Below are positions 52,166 through 61,125 of a DNA stretch of 64,000 bases, piece after piece; positions within the stretch are counted from its first letter, which is position 1; each line of letters begins with the position of its first letter. The notes under the pieces were generated by a model. It was given only the letters and a program-made list of their open reading frames with translations. It made no database searches and had not been told where the DNA came from. Both the position numbers and the translations under genes were made by a program. Source of the stretch: Novosphingobium rosa NBRC 15208. Its GTDB lineage: Bacteria > Pseudomonadota > Alphaproteobacteria > Sphingomonadales > Sphingomonadaceae. The DNA lies in the NCBI RefSeq assembly GCF_001598555.1, contig NZ_BCZE01000015.1, positions 31,617 through 95,616 on the forward strand. Direction: 5' to 3'.

Positions 52166-53260
52166 TCAGGCGAGATGCTGGTGGAAGAAGCGGCTCAGCC
52201 TGCCGATCGACTGCGGAGTGTAGCGGGGATTGTCGTAGAGATCGACATGGGTGGCGCCAGGCACCACGAAGAGTTCCTTGGGCTCGGCGGCTTTCTGATA
52301 GGCGTCCTGACTGAAATAGGCGGATTCGGCCTTTTCGCCCACCACCATCAGCAGGGGGCGTGGCGAGATCGTTTCGGCCTGCACGAAGGGAAAGAAGTTC
52401 ATCATCGGCGCCAGGCTGGTGAAAGCATACCAGCCCGTGGAGTTGGGGTGCTTGCCGCGCGGCGTGTCGTAATAGTCGAGGAACTCGCGCACGATGGCGG
52501 GGGTCGCAGCCGTGGCGGGCTGGGTGGGCAGGGCGCGGATGTCGCGCCGCGCGCCGCCTGCCGCTTCGAGCGAGCGCTGATGGGCGATATCGTCGAGCAG
52601 CGTCATGCGCTGCTGATAGCTCATGCTGTCGCCCAGCCCCTGCCGACGGGCGCGGCCCATATCATACATGCTGACCGTGGCGATGGCGCGGATACGGTGA
52701 TCGATGGCTGCGGCGCTGACCGCATAGCCGCCGCCGCCGCAGACCCCCAGCATGCCGATGCGCGCTGGATCGACAAAGGGTTGGCGGGTGAAGAAATCGA
52801 CCCCGGCGCTGTAGTCGCCCACGCGGGTGGCGGGCACTTCGGTGTAGCGCGGCTCACCCGTGCTGTCGCCATAATGCGAGGCATCGAAGGACAGGGTGAC
52901 GAAACCCATCTGCGCCAGTTTGAGCGCATGCAGCCCGGCGGTCTGTTCCTTCACGCCGCCGAAGGGGTGGCCCACCACGATGGCGGCATAGCGCTTGCCG
53001 GCGTCGAAACCGGCGGGTTTGAACAGATTGGCCGCGATCACGGTGTTGGCTGCGATGTTGGGGTAATTGACCCGCTCGAGCGAGACGCCCATCAGTTCGG
53101 GGCTGCCCACCACCATCGGGCGCGAGGGCGAAGCGGGCGGGGCAGGGATGGTTTGCGCCGCCGCCTCGCGCGGCAGGAGGCCAACCCCGGCCGCCGAGGC
53201 CGCCAGCAGGGAAGTGCCAAGAAACTGACGCCGGTGTTGGCGCAGGGAAGGAGTGGTCAT
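52166..53260 (-). CDS. Tat-exported alpha/beta-hydrolase with Cys at the nucleophile position
   Basis: 364 residues from ATG 53260. Twin-arginine signal (HRRQFLGTSLLAASAAGVG). Alpha/beta-hydrolase core: AAIVVGHPFGGVKEQTAG, FDASHYGDSTGEPRY, nucleophile elbow MLGVCGGGGYAVSAA with Cys where Ser is usual (as in dienelactone hydrolases), acid region LLMVVGEKAESAYFS and His in VPGATHVDLYD. Family members are often called YcjY/dienelactone-hydrolase-like. Same direction as the CMD and cupin genes. Confidence 0.85.
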   Translation of the reverse strand: MTTPSLRQHRRQFLGTSLLAASAAGVGLLPREAAAQTIPAPPASPSRPMVVGSPELMGVSLERVNYPNIAANTVIAANLFKPAGFDAGKRYAAIVVGHPFGGVKEQTAGLHALKLAQMGFVTLSFDASHYGDSTGEPRYTEVPATRVGDYSAGVDFFTRQPFVDPARIGMLGVCGGGGYAVSAAAIDHRIRAIATVSMYDMGRARRQGLGDSMSYQQRMTLLDDIAHQRSLEAAGGARRDIRALPTQPATAATPAIVREFLDYYDTPRGKHPNSTGWYAFTSLAPMMNFFPFVQAETISPRPLLMVVGEKAESAYFSQDAYQKAAEPKELFVVPGATHVDLYDNPRYTPQSIGRLSRFFHQHLA

Positions 53261-53295
53261 CACGGCCTCGCTTGCTGATCTTCGGGATGCTGGCG

Positions 53296-54138
53296 TCACG
53301 CGCCCTGCGGATAGTCGGCGCCCAGCGACACCTGCTCCCAGGCATCGATCTCGGCCGAAAGGGCGGCGATCTTCTGGCGCACGGCATCCAGGCCGAACTT
53401 GCCCAGAATGAGGTTGAGCGGCGGCTTGTCGCTCTCCACGGCGGTGATGATGGCATCGGCGGCGCGCACCGGGTCGCCCGGCTGATGGCCGCTGTATTGC
53501 GCGATCATGTCCAGACGCTTGTGGACGGTGTCCGCATAGGCATCGATGCGCGTTGCCGAGGATTGCAGCGAACGCCCGCCCCAGTCGGTGCGGAAGGGGC
53601 CGGGCTCCACCACCGTCACCTTGATGCCGAGCGGGCCAACTTCCTGCGCCAGCGCCTCGGACAGGCCGACCACGCCGAATTTGGACGCCGCGTAATAGCC
53701 CGAGCCGGGGTTGCCGATCAGCCCGCCCACCGAGGCGATGTTGACGATGTGGCCCGCGCCGCGCTGGCGCATGCCGGGCAGGGCGGCCCTGGTGATGGCG
53801 ATGAGGCCGAACAGGTTGGTTTCGAACTGGGCGCGATAGGCTTCGTCCTCGCCTTCTTCGAAGGCGGTCAGATAGCCATAGCCGGCGTTGTTGACGAGCA
53901 CGTCAAGCCCGCCTGAGGCCTCGACCGCGGCGATGGCGGCGGCAATGTCCTTCGGCACGGTGACATCAAGTTGCAGCGCATGGGCATTGGCGTGGCCGGC
54001 GACCAGATCATCCAATTGCTCCGGCTTGCGGGCGGTTGCAAACACGGTGTCGCCGCGCGCGATCAGCTTTTCGGCCAGGGCTCGTCCGAAGCCGGTGGAG
54101 CAGCCAGTGATGAGCCAGGTACGGGGGGAATGGGGCAT
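53296..54138 (-). CDS. SDR-family oxidoreductase
   Basis: 280 residues from ATG 54138 (AAGGA upstream). TGCSTGFGRALAEKL, LDVLVNNAGYGYLTAFEE, Ser in VNIASVGGLIG, YAASKFGVVG, and VEPGPFRTDW. The TGxSxGFG/PGPFRTDW type is common among sphingomonad SDRs of unknown substrate. Divergent from a LysR gene, its probable regulator; followed by the Tat-exported hydrolase. Confidence 0.91.
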   Translation of the reverse strand: MPHSPRTWLITGCSTGFGRALAEKLIARGDTVFATARKPEQLDDLVAGHANAHALQLDVTVPKDIAAAIAAVEASGGLDVLVNNAGYGYLTAFEEGEDEAYRAQFETNLFGLIAITRAALPGMRQRGAGHIVNIASVGGLIGNPGSGYYAASKFGVVGLSEALAQEVGPLGIKVTVVEPGPFRTDWGGRSLQSSATRIDAYADTVHKRLDMIAQYSGHQPGDPVRAADAIITAVESDKPPLNLILGKFGLDAVRQKIAALSAEIDAWEQVSLGADYPQGA

Positions 54139-54264
54139 GGAACGTGTCCTTGAAGAATGCCGGGGGGAAGGCATGACATCTCTCTGCAGGCGGTGCTGCC
54201 CGCTCGGGCGGCTGGTGCCGCTCATTGCATGGCTCATGGATAAGCTGTACCAATAGGCTCATCA

Positions 54265-55230
54265 ATGATGGAGTTTTTGCAACTCCCTGTTCTGGATTTT
54301 TCATCTATGTTGCGCGCCGATCTGGCCGAACTCACCGCTTTCATCGCCATCGCCGAGCAGCGCAGCTTTCGCGGCGCGGCGCGCGTGCTGGGTCTGTCGC
54401 CCTCGGCGCTCAGCCATGCGATCCGCAATCTGGAAACGCGGCTGGATGTGCGCCTGTTCAACCGCACCACGCGCTCGGTGGCGCTGACCGAAACGGGCGA
54501 GCGCCTGTTGCTGCGTGTGCGCCCGGCGCTGGCCGATCTCACCGAGGCGGTGGATGAGGCGGGATCTGCCCACGACCATCCCTCTGGCAGCATCCGCATC
54601 AGCGCGGCGGAAGCTGGTGCGCGCCCGCTTATCCGGCATGTCCTCCCAACCTTCCTTGCCCGCTACCCTGACATTCACGTCGAATTCGTTGTCGATACCC
54701 GCATGGTGGATGTCGTGGCGGACGGCTTCGACGCGGGGATCAGGATCGAGGAAGATGTGCCACGCGACATGATCGCCATTCCCTTTGGCGGTCCCTGGCG
54801 GTTTATGGCGGTGGCCTCGCCAGCCTATCTTGCCGGGCGGGACAGGCCCCGCGTGCCGCAGGATCTGCTGCACCATGCCTGCATCCGCTTCCGCTTCACC
54901 AGCGGAGCGCTGTACCTCTGGGATCTGGAGCGTGACGGCAAATTCACCAACATCGACGTTCAGGGGCCGATGACGCTGGGCAACACCAATCTGATGCTGG
55001 AAGCGGCCTTGGGCGGCATCGGTATCGGTTGGCTGCCTGAAAGTCTGGTGGGCGAGCACCTGGCGTCGGGCCGGTTGGTCAATGTCTTGCCGGAATGGAA
55101 CCACTCCTTTCCCGGCGCCTGTCTGTATTATCCAGCCAATCGCCATCCGCCCACGGCCTTGCGTCTTTTTGCGAATGCGGTGCGGGAATGGGCCGCTGGA
55201 TATGGGGCTGGTCAGCGAGAAGACAGCTGA
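54265..55230 (+). CDS. LysR-family transcriptional regulator
   Basis: 321 residues from ATG 54265, or 307 from ATG 54307 (MLRADLAELTAFIAIAEQ), which fits the family better; the first 14 codons cover a hairpin GGAGTT-N5-AACTCC (54270-54286) that may be an operator. HTH: AIAEQRSFRGAARVLGLSPS, ALSHAIRNLETRLD. Effector domain: SGSIRISAAEAGARPLIRHV, FDAGIRIEEDVPRDMIAIP, LGGIGIGWLPESLVGEHLASG. Divergent from the SDR. Confidence 0.9.
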   Translation: MMEFLQLPVLDFSSMLRADLAELTAFIAIAEQRSFRGAARVLGLSPSALSHAIRNLETRLDVRLFNRTTRSVALTETGERLLLRVRPALADLTEAVDEAGSAHDHPSGSIRISAAEAGARPLIRHVLPTFLARYPDIHVEFVVDTRMVDVVADGFDAGIRIEEDVPRDMIAIPFGGPWRFMAVASPAYLAGRDRPRVPQDLLHHACIRFRFTSGALYLWDLERDGKFTNIDVQGPMTLGNTNLMLEAALGGIGIGWLPESLVGEHLASGRLVNVLPEWNHSFPGACLYYPANRHPPTALRLFANAVREWAAGYGAGQREDS

Positions 55231-55573
55231 ATGAGCGGCAGGTATCAGGGTTTCCATCGAGTAGGCGCGATGGCGGCTTTGTCAGCTCCCCCTCTCGTAT
55301 AGGACCGGCAGCAGCCGCCACATCGCTGGACGGTCCCGGGTTGACCGGTGGGGCGTGGCATCCGGAAAGTCCGGATTGCAGCCCATCTTCGTCTATTTCG
55401 CCGTTGGTTCATTTGCCTTCGTTCTTGCCGAGATTGTCATCAACCACATCAGCACTGCAATCCGTCAGATCGTGCAGAGCATCCGCCATGGGCTGAGACG
55501 CAGCCCATTTGAAATAGAATCAGCTTTTGAACTGGTGTAGGCGGAGCAGATCAAAGCGCTAGGGCAAGGGAAA
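55231..55573. other. Region upstream of the broken LacI gene
   Basis: 343 bases with no supported gene. A 61-codon frame (55355-55540) has no known motif. It holds a hairpin ATCCGG-AAAGT-CCGGAT near 55370 and, just before the LacI start, AAAGCGCTAGGG (55557-55568), an AGCGCT-centred sequence like LacI-family auto-operators. Confidence 0.45.
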
Positions 55574-55889
55574 GTGACGACCATTCGAGACGTCGCAAAA
55601 GCGGCTCAGGTAGTCAGTGACAACGGCCTCTCGCGTGGTCAACAAGGAGCCTACCGTGCGTTCCTATCTGCGGGAACGCGTGGAACAGGCTATCAGGGAT
55701 CTGGACTATCGGCCCAACATGGCCGCCCGGCAGTTGTCCAGCATGCGCTCCTTCACGATCGGCATGATCGTGCCGCGTGCGGGTGTGGGTTATATTCCGC
55801 GCCTGATCGTGGAATTGTCCTGGATCTTAATGGGTCTGATCAGCAGTTCGATTGCTACATCGGAATCCGAAAAAATCCAACTTCCCTGA
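55574..55889 (+). pseudogene. LacI-family regulator, frameshifted and truncated
   Basis: GTG 55574 starts VTTIRDVAKAAQV, the canonical LacI HTH. One extra base near 55613 shifts the frame; the next frame continues it exactly as SVTTASRVVNKEPTVRSYL and AIRDLDYRPNMAARQLSSM, FTIGMIVPRAGVGYIPRLIVEL. After about base 55820 homology ends and unrelated sequence runs to a stop at 55889; the sugar-binding domain is missing. The break probably reflects arrival of the mobile element to the right. Confidence 0.8.
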
Positions 55890-56146
55890 AATATTCAGAA
55901 TATATCAATAAGATGGGAAATGGCTGGCTCACGTGATTTTCAAAGTGAGACATTGTAAAGCATTAATTATCAATGCTTTGGAAAGACTGGCTCCCTGAGT
56001 AGGAGTATAACCCATTTTCGGTGGCGTTCGGGGTTGATCGCGAAAGCCTATGTATGGTGGGGTATTATCGGTCATCTCCTCCGCTCATGTCCGTTGACGT
56101 TCGGTCCAAACCGGCATAAAGTTTGGTAACGGATGAGGTAACGGCC
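55890..56146. other. Left-end region of the mobile element
   Basis: 257 AT-richer bases between the LacI remnant and the integrase start, with no gene. A tRNA or duplicated att core could not be found; the other end lies outside the window. GATGAGG before ATG 56147 is the integrase ribosome site. Confidence 0.45.
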
Positions 56147-57448
56147 ATGGGCAAGCTGACAACGATCAAGGTCAAGACTGCAAAGCCGGGCCAAGGGGCT
56201 GACGGCAAGCCGACCAACGCTCGGCTGTCAGATGGCGCGGGCCTGAGTCTGTTGATCAAGCCGACTGGCGCCAAGTCGTGGGTGTTGCGCGTGCAGGTCG
56301 ATGGCAAGAGCCGCGACATTGGCCTGGGCAATGTCGAGATCGAAAGCAATCGGGCATTCGGTGATCATGATCCGCTGGCGGCCATTCCCTTGATGCAGCG
56401 AACCAGCCTTACGCTGGCCGAGGCACGCGAGAAAGCCGCAGCGCTGCGCAAGCTGGCCAAGGCTGGTGCTGATCCCGTGGCTGAGCGTGACAAGGAGCGC
56501 CAGAAGGCACCCACGTTCACCGAGGCCATGAACGCTGCCCATGAGGCGCTGAAAGCTGGCTGGGGCGACAAGACGGAGAAGGCGTTCCTGTCTTCGCTTA
56601 AGGATCATGCTGTGCCAAAGCTCGGCTCCATGAAGGTTGGTGCTATCGGCGCATCGGATATTGTGCTGGCGCTGGCGCCGATCTGGAACGAGAAGCCCGA
56701 GATCGCCCGCAAGGTGCGCAGCCGCATCGGTCAGGTGCTTGCCTTTGCAAAAGCGCGAGGCTGGCGAACGGAGGCATTGCCTGATGCCCGCGAATTGCGT
56801 TCGGGGCTTTCGAAGCAGCGCAAGGGTGGCAACTTCGCCGCGATGCCTTTTGCCGACATTCCGACATTCATCCTTTCAGAGGTGGCTAAGGAGCTGGGAG
56901 TCAGCCGTGCAGCCTTTCTTTTCACGGTGCTGACTGCGGCCCGTTCGGTTGAAGTCAGGAAGGCGACCTGGGAACAAATCGATCTGGAGGCTCGGGAGTG
57001 GCGTCGTCCGCCCGGCATCATGAAGATGAAGGTTCCCCACGTTGTCACGCTCAATGATGCCGCCGTGGAACTGCTGAAGCGTTTGACGCCAGACAAGAAG
57101 ATGCGAACAGGCCTGATCTTTCCAGGCGCTAAAGCTGGGAAGCCCCTTTCCGACATGTCGCTGACCAAGATCCTGCGGTTAGCCGAGCGTGATGAGACGG
57201 TTCACGGCTTCCGTTCGTCCTTCCGTGACTGGGCTGCCGAGAAGATGCCCACCGTCCCCGCTATGGTGGCTGAGATGGCGCTGGCTCACCGTGTCGGCAC
57301 CGTAACTGAGCAGGCCTATCTGCGCAGCGATCTGCGGGACATGCGCCGTGCCCTTATGGACGGCTGGGGGCGCTTCGTGGCGCCCGAACTGTCGGGAACA
57401 GGAGATAATGTCGTGTCGATGGACGCGGCAAAGAGATCGACCGGGTAA
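56147..57448 (+). CDS. int: Tyrosine-type integrase with DUF4102 arm-binding domain
   Basis: 433 residues from ATG 56147. N-terminal DUF4102 domain (KVKTAKPG, LSDGAGLSLLIKPTGAKSWV), SAM-like core-binding domain, and the catalytic domain with Arg266 (LTAARSVEVRKATW), His353-x-x-Arg356 (VHGFRSSFRDWA), His381 (MALAHRVG) and Tyr391 (AYLRSDL). P4-like integrases of this type usually target tRNA genes, but none is seen next to it. Confidence 0.95.
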   Translation: MGKLTTIKVKTAKPGQGADGKPTNARLSDGAGLSLLIKPTGAKSWVLRVQVDGKSRDIGLGNVEIESNRAFGDHDPLAAIPLMQRTSLTLAEAREKAAALRKLAKAGADPVAERDKERQKAPTFTEAMNAAHEALKAGWGDKTEKAFLSSLKDHAVPKLGSMKVGAIGASDIVLALAPIWNEKPEIARKVRSRIGQVLAFAKARGWRTEALPDARELRSGLSKQRKGGNFAAMPFADIPTFILSEVAKELGVSRAAFLFTVLTAARSVEVRKATWEQIDLEAREWRRPPGIMKMKVPHVVTLNDAAVELLKRLTPDKKMRTGLIFPGAKAGKPLSDMSLTKILRLAERDETVHGFRSSFRDWAAEKMPTVPAMVAEMALAHRVGTVTEQAYLRSDLRDMRRALMDGWGRFVAPELSGTGDNVVSMDAAKRSTG

Positions 57449-57530
57449 CGCCGGGCGAAAAGCGGGCCAGCCGGAGGGTGCAACCTCTGACCGGCCCTGA
57501 CCAAGTAACGACTTTAGAGGAGTCGAAACA

Positions 57531-59459
57531 ATGGCTAACCAAGCCCCTATCACGCCTGCCGCGCCTGCGGCTACCTTCGACGCTGCCCAGTGGCTGTCCC
57601 ATTTTGAGTCCATTGGCGGCGGGTTCCTAGCCACCGAGAGCCAGACCAGCCTGTGCATTGCCTGCCAGGGCACGACTCCCGAAAACCAGAGCGCCGCTCA
57701 TGCCATGCTTCGGGATCTGACCGACGAGCAACGCGCCGGGGTCATCGTGCATATCCGCGAGCGTGTGGGACTTTCTGCACCGCAACCCGATCTGAAGGTT
57801 GTTTGTTCGCAAGAGGTTAGCGAACCTGCAGGCATCTCGCCGCCGTCGAGCGGGCAAACCCTCGGCCAGTCAGAGGGATCGCACGATATGGACATGACGC
57901 ATTCTTTTACCCCGGCCTTGTCCGATGCAGCCGCCGCCAAATTCGAGGCGGCTAATCATGCTTATGTCGATGCCGACAAGGCAATGAACGATTTTGATCA
58001 GCAGTATCTCCAGCCTGCCAGCGACCAATGGCGTGCATGGCGCGACCATTGGCCGATCAAAACGCCCGATAGCAATGCCGAGTATGTCGCAAGCCGGGAC
58101 GCTGCATCGGCTCTGCTCCAACCCGTGCAAGATCGGTTTGACCGTCTGGCATATGATCGGGGCGCAGCATTGATGACCCTCATCTCGGCGCCAGCCCCGG
58201 ACATCGCCGCCGTCACCCGCAAGGTCCAAGTGCTGATCGATACGCAAGAATGGGATGGCGGGGACTGTGAAAGCCACCTGAAACATATCTTGGCTGATCT
58301 ACAGCAGGTGAGTGGATCACATCCGCCCGCCATGCCTGATGCAACCAGCAACTGGTCGAGCGAGGAAATGCAGCAGCGAACCCTCTCCGACTTTGAACGC
58401 TTGCTCGTACCGCCGGCATTCCCTCGGGATGAAGGCTTCTGGGCATTGGTCAATGAACTGGAGGCTGTTGAGGCAACGCCATTCGATCCAGAAGCGGATG
58501 ATGACGACATCAATCGGGCAAGCGAATTGCTCGGCGCAATAATGACGCTGCCGGTGCGCGATCCAACTGCGACCAAATGGAAACTCGATTACATGATGCC
58601 AGAAGCCGCCTGGGTTCCTGAATATATCGAACAGATCAAGGCGGATTATACACTCTGGCTGGGAGCACCAGCAGCGGCGCATAATGTTGATGCCTCACTC
58701 CATGCAGCATGGGGAAGGTTTCTCGCTAACCGGGAGGCCCTCGAAGCCCTACCGATGGAAGGTGCAGAAAGCCGAGCGGCTGAGAATGCCTACTGTGACG
58801 CGGCTGGCAACGCTGAGGATGAGATCCTCAAGGCGACTGCGACGACGCCAGCCGGAGCCGCTGTCAAACTGCGGGCGGCCCTGTCCAATCTACTTGCAGG
58901 CTCGTTTGAACAGGAAGCAGCGCTTCGCAGGAACGATCTGGCATCCCTCTCCACCGCAAGTCTCGACCTGGACGCACGCCTTGTTCTGTCGGCGCTTCAT
59001 GATTTGGAGGCAATGTCGGCGCTCCAAATCGGCGACGGTCGCGGTGACCAATCAATGAAGGATGTCGCGCCTCCGCGTGACGATTTGACGGGCATGCTGG
59101 CAGGCTATCTCGCCCAGCATAATGCTGTTCTTACGCTTGCCGAAGCCAAGCAGGTTTTTGACATTACCTTCTCGCAACGTCAGGCTACCAGCGCGGCACA
59201 TACCGAGTGGGAATATTCCGAAGCTTATTCATTCGACTTTGACCACCCTATCGAAAGGGCATTGCGAGATGCACTCCTCACCCATGAGGCCTCGTGGAAG
59301 CTGCTGGCGGGCTCATCCGTGGAAACGATGGCCGAGTTGCAAGAGAAGGTCGATCTTTGCCGGGCAGATCCTGACATCGAATGCGAAGGTTTCCGCGATC
59401 TCCTAATCAACCGCATCCAATCCGACATGCGGCATCTCAGTGAACGCAAGGCGGCATAG
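57531..59459 (+). CDS. Large uncharacterised phage/mobile-element protein
   Basis: 642 residues, acidic, mostly predicted helix by eye, no signal peptide or membrane segment. GAGGAG ribosome site before ATG 57531. The region with ATATTPAGAAVKLRAALSNLL (around residue 435) resembles a domain repeated in large proteins of alphaproteobacterial mobile elements, and similar W-x-x-x and EAA-type spacing recurs (FEAANHAYVDADKAMNDFD; AENAYCDAAGNAEDEILK). No catalytic motif seen. Encoded right after the integrase, so it may be an element-maintenance or accessory protein. Confidence 0.75.
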   Translation: MANQAPITPAAPAATFDAAQWLSHFESIGGGFLATESQTSLCIACQGTTPENQSAAHAMLRDLTDEQRAGVIVHIRERVGLSAPQPDLKVVCSQEVSEPAGISPPSSGQTLGQSEGSHDMDMTHSFTPALSDAAAAKFEAANHAYVDADKAMNDFDQQYLQPASDQWRAWRDHWPIKTPDSNAEYVASRDAASALLQPVQDRFDRLAYDRGAALMTLISAPAPDIAAVTRKVQVLIDTQEWDGGDCESHLKHILADLQQVSGSHPPAMPDATSNWSSEEMQQRTLSDFERLLVPPAFPRDEGFWALVNELEAVEATPFDPEADDDDINRASELLGAIMTLPVRDPTATKWKLDYMMPEAAWVPEYIEQIKADYTLWLGAPAAAHNVDASLHAAWGRFLANREALEALPMEGAESRAAENAYCDAAGNAEDEILKATATTPAGAAVKLRAALSNLLAGSFEQEAALRRNDLASLSTASLDLDARLVLSALHDLEAMSALQIGDGRGDQSMKDVAPPRDDLTGMLAGYLAQHNAVLTLAEAKQVFDITFSQRQATSAAHTEWEYSEAYSFDFDHPIERALRDALLTHEASWKLLAGSSVETMAELQEKVDLCRADPDIECEGFRDLLINRIQSDMRHLSERKAA

Positions 59460-59480
59460 TTATCAGCGCCTCGGTTTCGG

Positions 59481-59508
59481 TTGGGCCCCCGCTTTCTTGG
59501 GGGCCCAA
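59481..59508 (+). terminator. Terminator hairpin after the 642-residue gene
   Basis: TTGGGCCCCC-GCTTTCTT-GGGGGCCCAA, perfect 10-bp arms, 21 bases past the stop. Self-symmetrical, so it could work in both directions. Confidence 0.7.
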
Positions 59509-59646
59509 ATGCGGGCGCAGTTGCTGCCGACTCCAAAAAAATTCACTCACCTGAATTTGACCGCCTCCCACGGATGATTTTTGTGCCGTAGATGGTTGGC
59601 CGCCGACGTTCATGCAATCCCGCATAGCGTTGGCGGAGCTTGAGAT

Positions 59647-59838
59647 ATGCTTGCCATCGCGACCATCGAGCCCCAGCCGCTCGCCTATGACATTGCCACC
59701 GCTAGCCGCGTCAGCACCATCGGCAAAACCCGCCTGTATGAACTGATTGCCGAGGGAAAGCTGGAATCCCGAACAATCGGGAAGCGTCGTGTGATCTTGG
59801 CTGACAGCCTGCGTCGCCTGATCTCGGAAGGCTGCTGA
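59647..59838 (+). CDS. Helix-turn-helix (AlpA/excisionase-like) protein
   Basis: 63 residues: ASRVSTIGKTRLYELIAEGK then LESRTIGKRRVILADSLRRL, the MerR-like winged HTH of excisionases and AlpA regulators. Likely excision or early-gene control of the element. Begins the cluster of short overlapping genes. Confidence 0.82.
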   Translation: MLAIATIEPQPLAYDIATASRVSTIGKTRLYELIAEGKLESRTIGKRRVILADSLRRLISEGC

Positions 59839-59840
59839 CC

Positions 59841-60017
59841 GTGGAAGCAAACAACCCCGCCGTGAGGGGCGGGGCTGCGGAAAAGCTTGGCGGCTTCCGT
59901 ACCCCGATTACCCTCTCCGCCCACCGTGCGCAAGTGATCGCCGCCCGCTTTGCGCTGCCGATCGAAACCGCAGCCATCGTCGCGGCCTTGGCTTTTGGGG
60001 GGCCGCACTATGGCTGA
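59841..60017 (+). CDS. Small phage-type protein of unknown function
   Basis: 58 residues from GTG 59841, two bases after the HTH stop: a short Gly-rich start then GFRTPITLSAHRAQVIAARF and ALPIETAAIVAALAFGG. The sequence pattern recurs, as I recall, in small proteins of sphingomonad prophages. Overlaps the next gene by 8 bases. Function unknown. Confidence 0.65.
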   Translation: MEANNPAVRGGAAEKLGGFRTPITLSAHRAQVIAARFALPIETAAIVAALAFGGPHYG

Positions 60018-60183
60018 CTCCATCACCCGGGCGCAGGCTAGGGCTGCCTTGGCCTTTATGCTGACCATGGCGCGTTCGATTGACCACCTCAGCGCCAACA
60101 GTCTCTGCCGGTCCTATAATCTGTCGGTTCGCCAGATTGAGATGATGCTCGCAGCGGAACGTCTGCGGAGGGCAGGCGCATGA
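60010..60183 (+). CDS. Small phage-type protein, HTH-like
   Basis: 57 residues from ATG 60010: ARAALAFMLTMARSIDHLS, NSLCRSYNLSVRQIEMMLAAERLRR. The second half could be a helix-turn-helix (SYNLSVRQIEMML). Overlaps both neighbours by a few bases, a typical phage gene train. Confidence 0.6.
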   Translation: MADSITRAQARAALAFMLTMARSIDHLSANSLCRSYNLSVRQIEMMLAAERLRRAGA

Positions 60184-60539
60184 GCAACCCTACAGAAATT
60201 CAGATCCAGACAGCGTTTCGCAACCGGCTGCGCTATGCCGCGCCCGCCGTGTCGGTGGTGGCTGTGCCGAACGCTGCGAAGCGCGGTCCTGCTGCCATCA
60301 GGCAGGCGAAGCGTGAAGGCATCTCCTCGGGCTTTCCTGACATCATGGCGTTGTGGGCTGGCGGGCTGTGTTTTGTTGAGTTCAAACGCCCTGGAGGCGT
60401 GGTCAGCGAAAATCAGGCCGAGTGGATCGAGCGCCTGACTCGCTGGGGCCATCGCGCCTGCGTCTGCCACTCACCTGAGGAGGCCCTGTCCTTTCTGGCC
60501 GAATGCGGCGCTCCTGTCACGGGGGGCGCCCATGGCTGA
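60180..60539 (+). CDS. VRR-NUC domain nuclease
   Basis: 119 residues. Motifs of the VRR-NUC endonuclease fold: RNRLRYAAPAVSVVAVPN, EGISSGFPDIMALWAGG (catalytic Asp), CFVEFKRPGG (Glu and Lys), SENQAEWIERLTRWGH. Such nucleases are common in phages and may process branched DNA in replication or packaging. Confidence 0.87.
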   Translation: MSNPTEIQIQTAFRNRLRYAAPAVSVVAVPNAAKRGPAAIRQAKREGISSGFPDIMALWAGGLCFVEFKRPGGVVSENQAEWIERLTRWGHRACVCHSPEEALSFLAECGAPVTGGAHG

Positions 60540-61125
60540 CTGGCTCGAAAAAGAGATGGAGGCCGCCATGCGTGGTGTTCGTCAGCAGCACATTGACCGG
60601 ATTTTGGCGCTGGGAGTCCAGATGGAGCCATTCTGCCGTCTGGGCATGGTGCAAGCTCAATTCGGCGTGATGCGCGTTCAGGGCCTTTCAGGCGGTCTTT
60701 ATCAGCCTGATCCCGAGGGTGTGTCTTCAGTCATCATGCCTGTGGTGACGCCAGAGTATCATGACGGCGTGTTCGGTGAGGCGATCATCCTGCGTCCGAT
60801 TGTGGACTTGATCGCTTTCCAGACCAATGCACCGGCCCGCTGGCTTTGGCGTACCGGTAATGCCTGGGCGTTGGGCTCGCATCTGCTGGCAGGACCCACA
60901 GGCGAACCGACCCATATCGTCGCAACACCGCTGGAATGGATGAACGCGGGCGGCGATGCTGTGTGCTTGCTGGATTGGTCGGATCAGTCCCCTGCATGGG
61001 CCTATCTGCGTACCGTGCCGGACCTAATCGTGGATAACGACATGCTGGCGGCGCGACTGGCAGCGGGGATCGACCGAGCAACACCGCGCCCTCGTTTCAT
61101 CAGGGAGGCGCGCAATGCCGCTTAG
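60532..61125 (+). CDS. Phage protein of unknown function
   Basis: 197 residues from ATG 60532, overlapping the nuclease gene by 8 bases and the ATPase gene by 11. Sequence is globular with no known motif: VIMPVVTPEYHDGVFGEA, ILRPIVDLIAFQTNAPARW, LDWSDQSPAWAYLRTVPDLI. Position between a nuclease and a replicative ATPase suggests a DNA-replication role, but nothing in the sequence shows it. Confidence 0.7.
   Translation: MADWLEKEMEAAMRGVRQQHIDRILALGVQMEPFCRLGMVQAQFGVMRVQGLSGGLYQPDPEGVSSVIMPVVTPEYHDGVFGEAIILRPIVDLIAFQTNAPARWLWRTGNAWALGSHLLAGPTGEPTHIVATPLEWMNAGGDAVCLLDWSDQSPAWAYLRTVPDLIVDNDMLAARLAAGIDRATPRPRFIREARNAA

Noticed and set aside
55840..55870. tRNA 3' end as integrase attachment site (GTTCGATT)
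   Set aside because: Flanking bases do not pair as a T-arm and no other tRNA arm is visible, so no att site is claimed.
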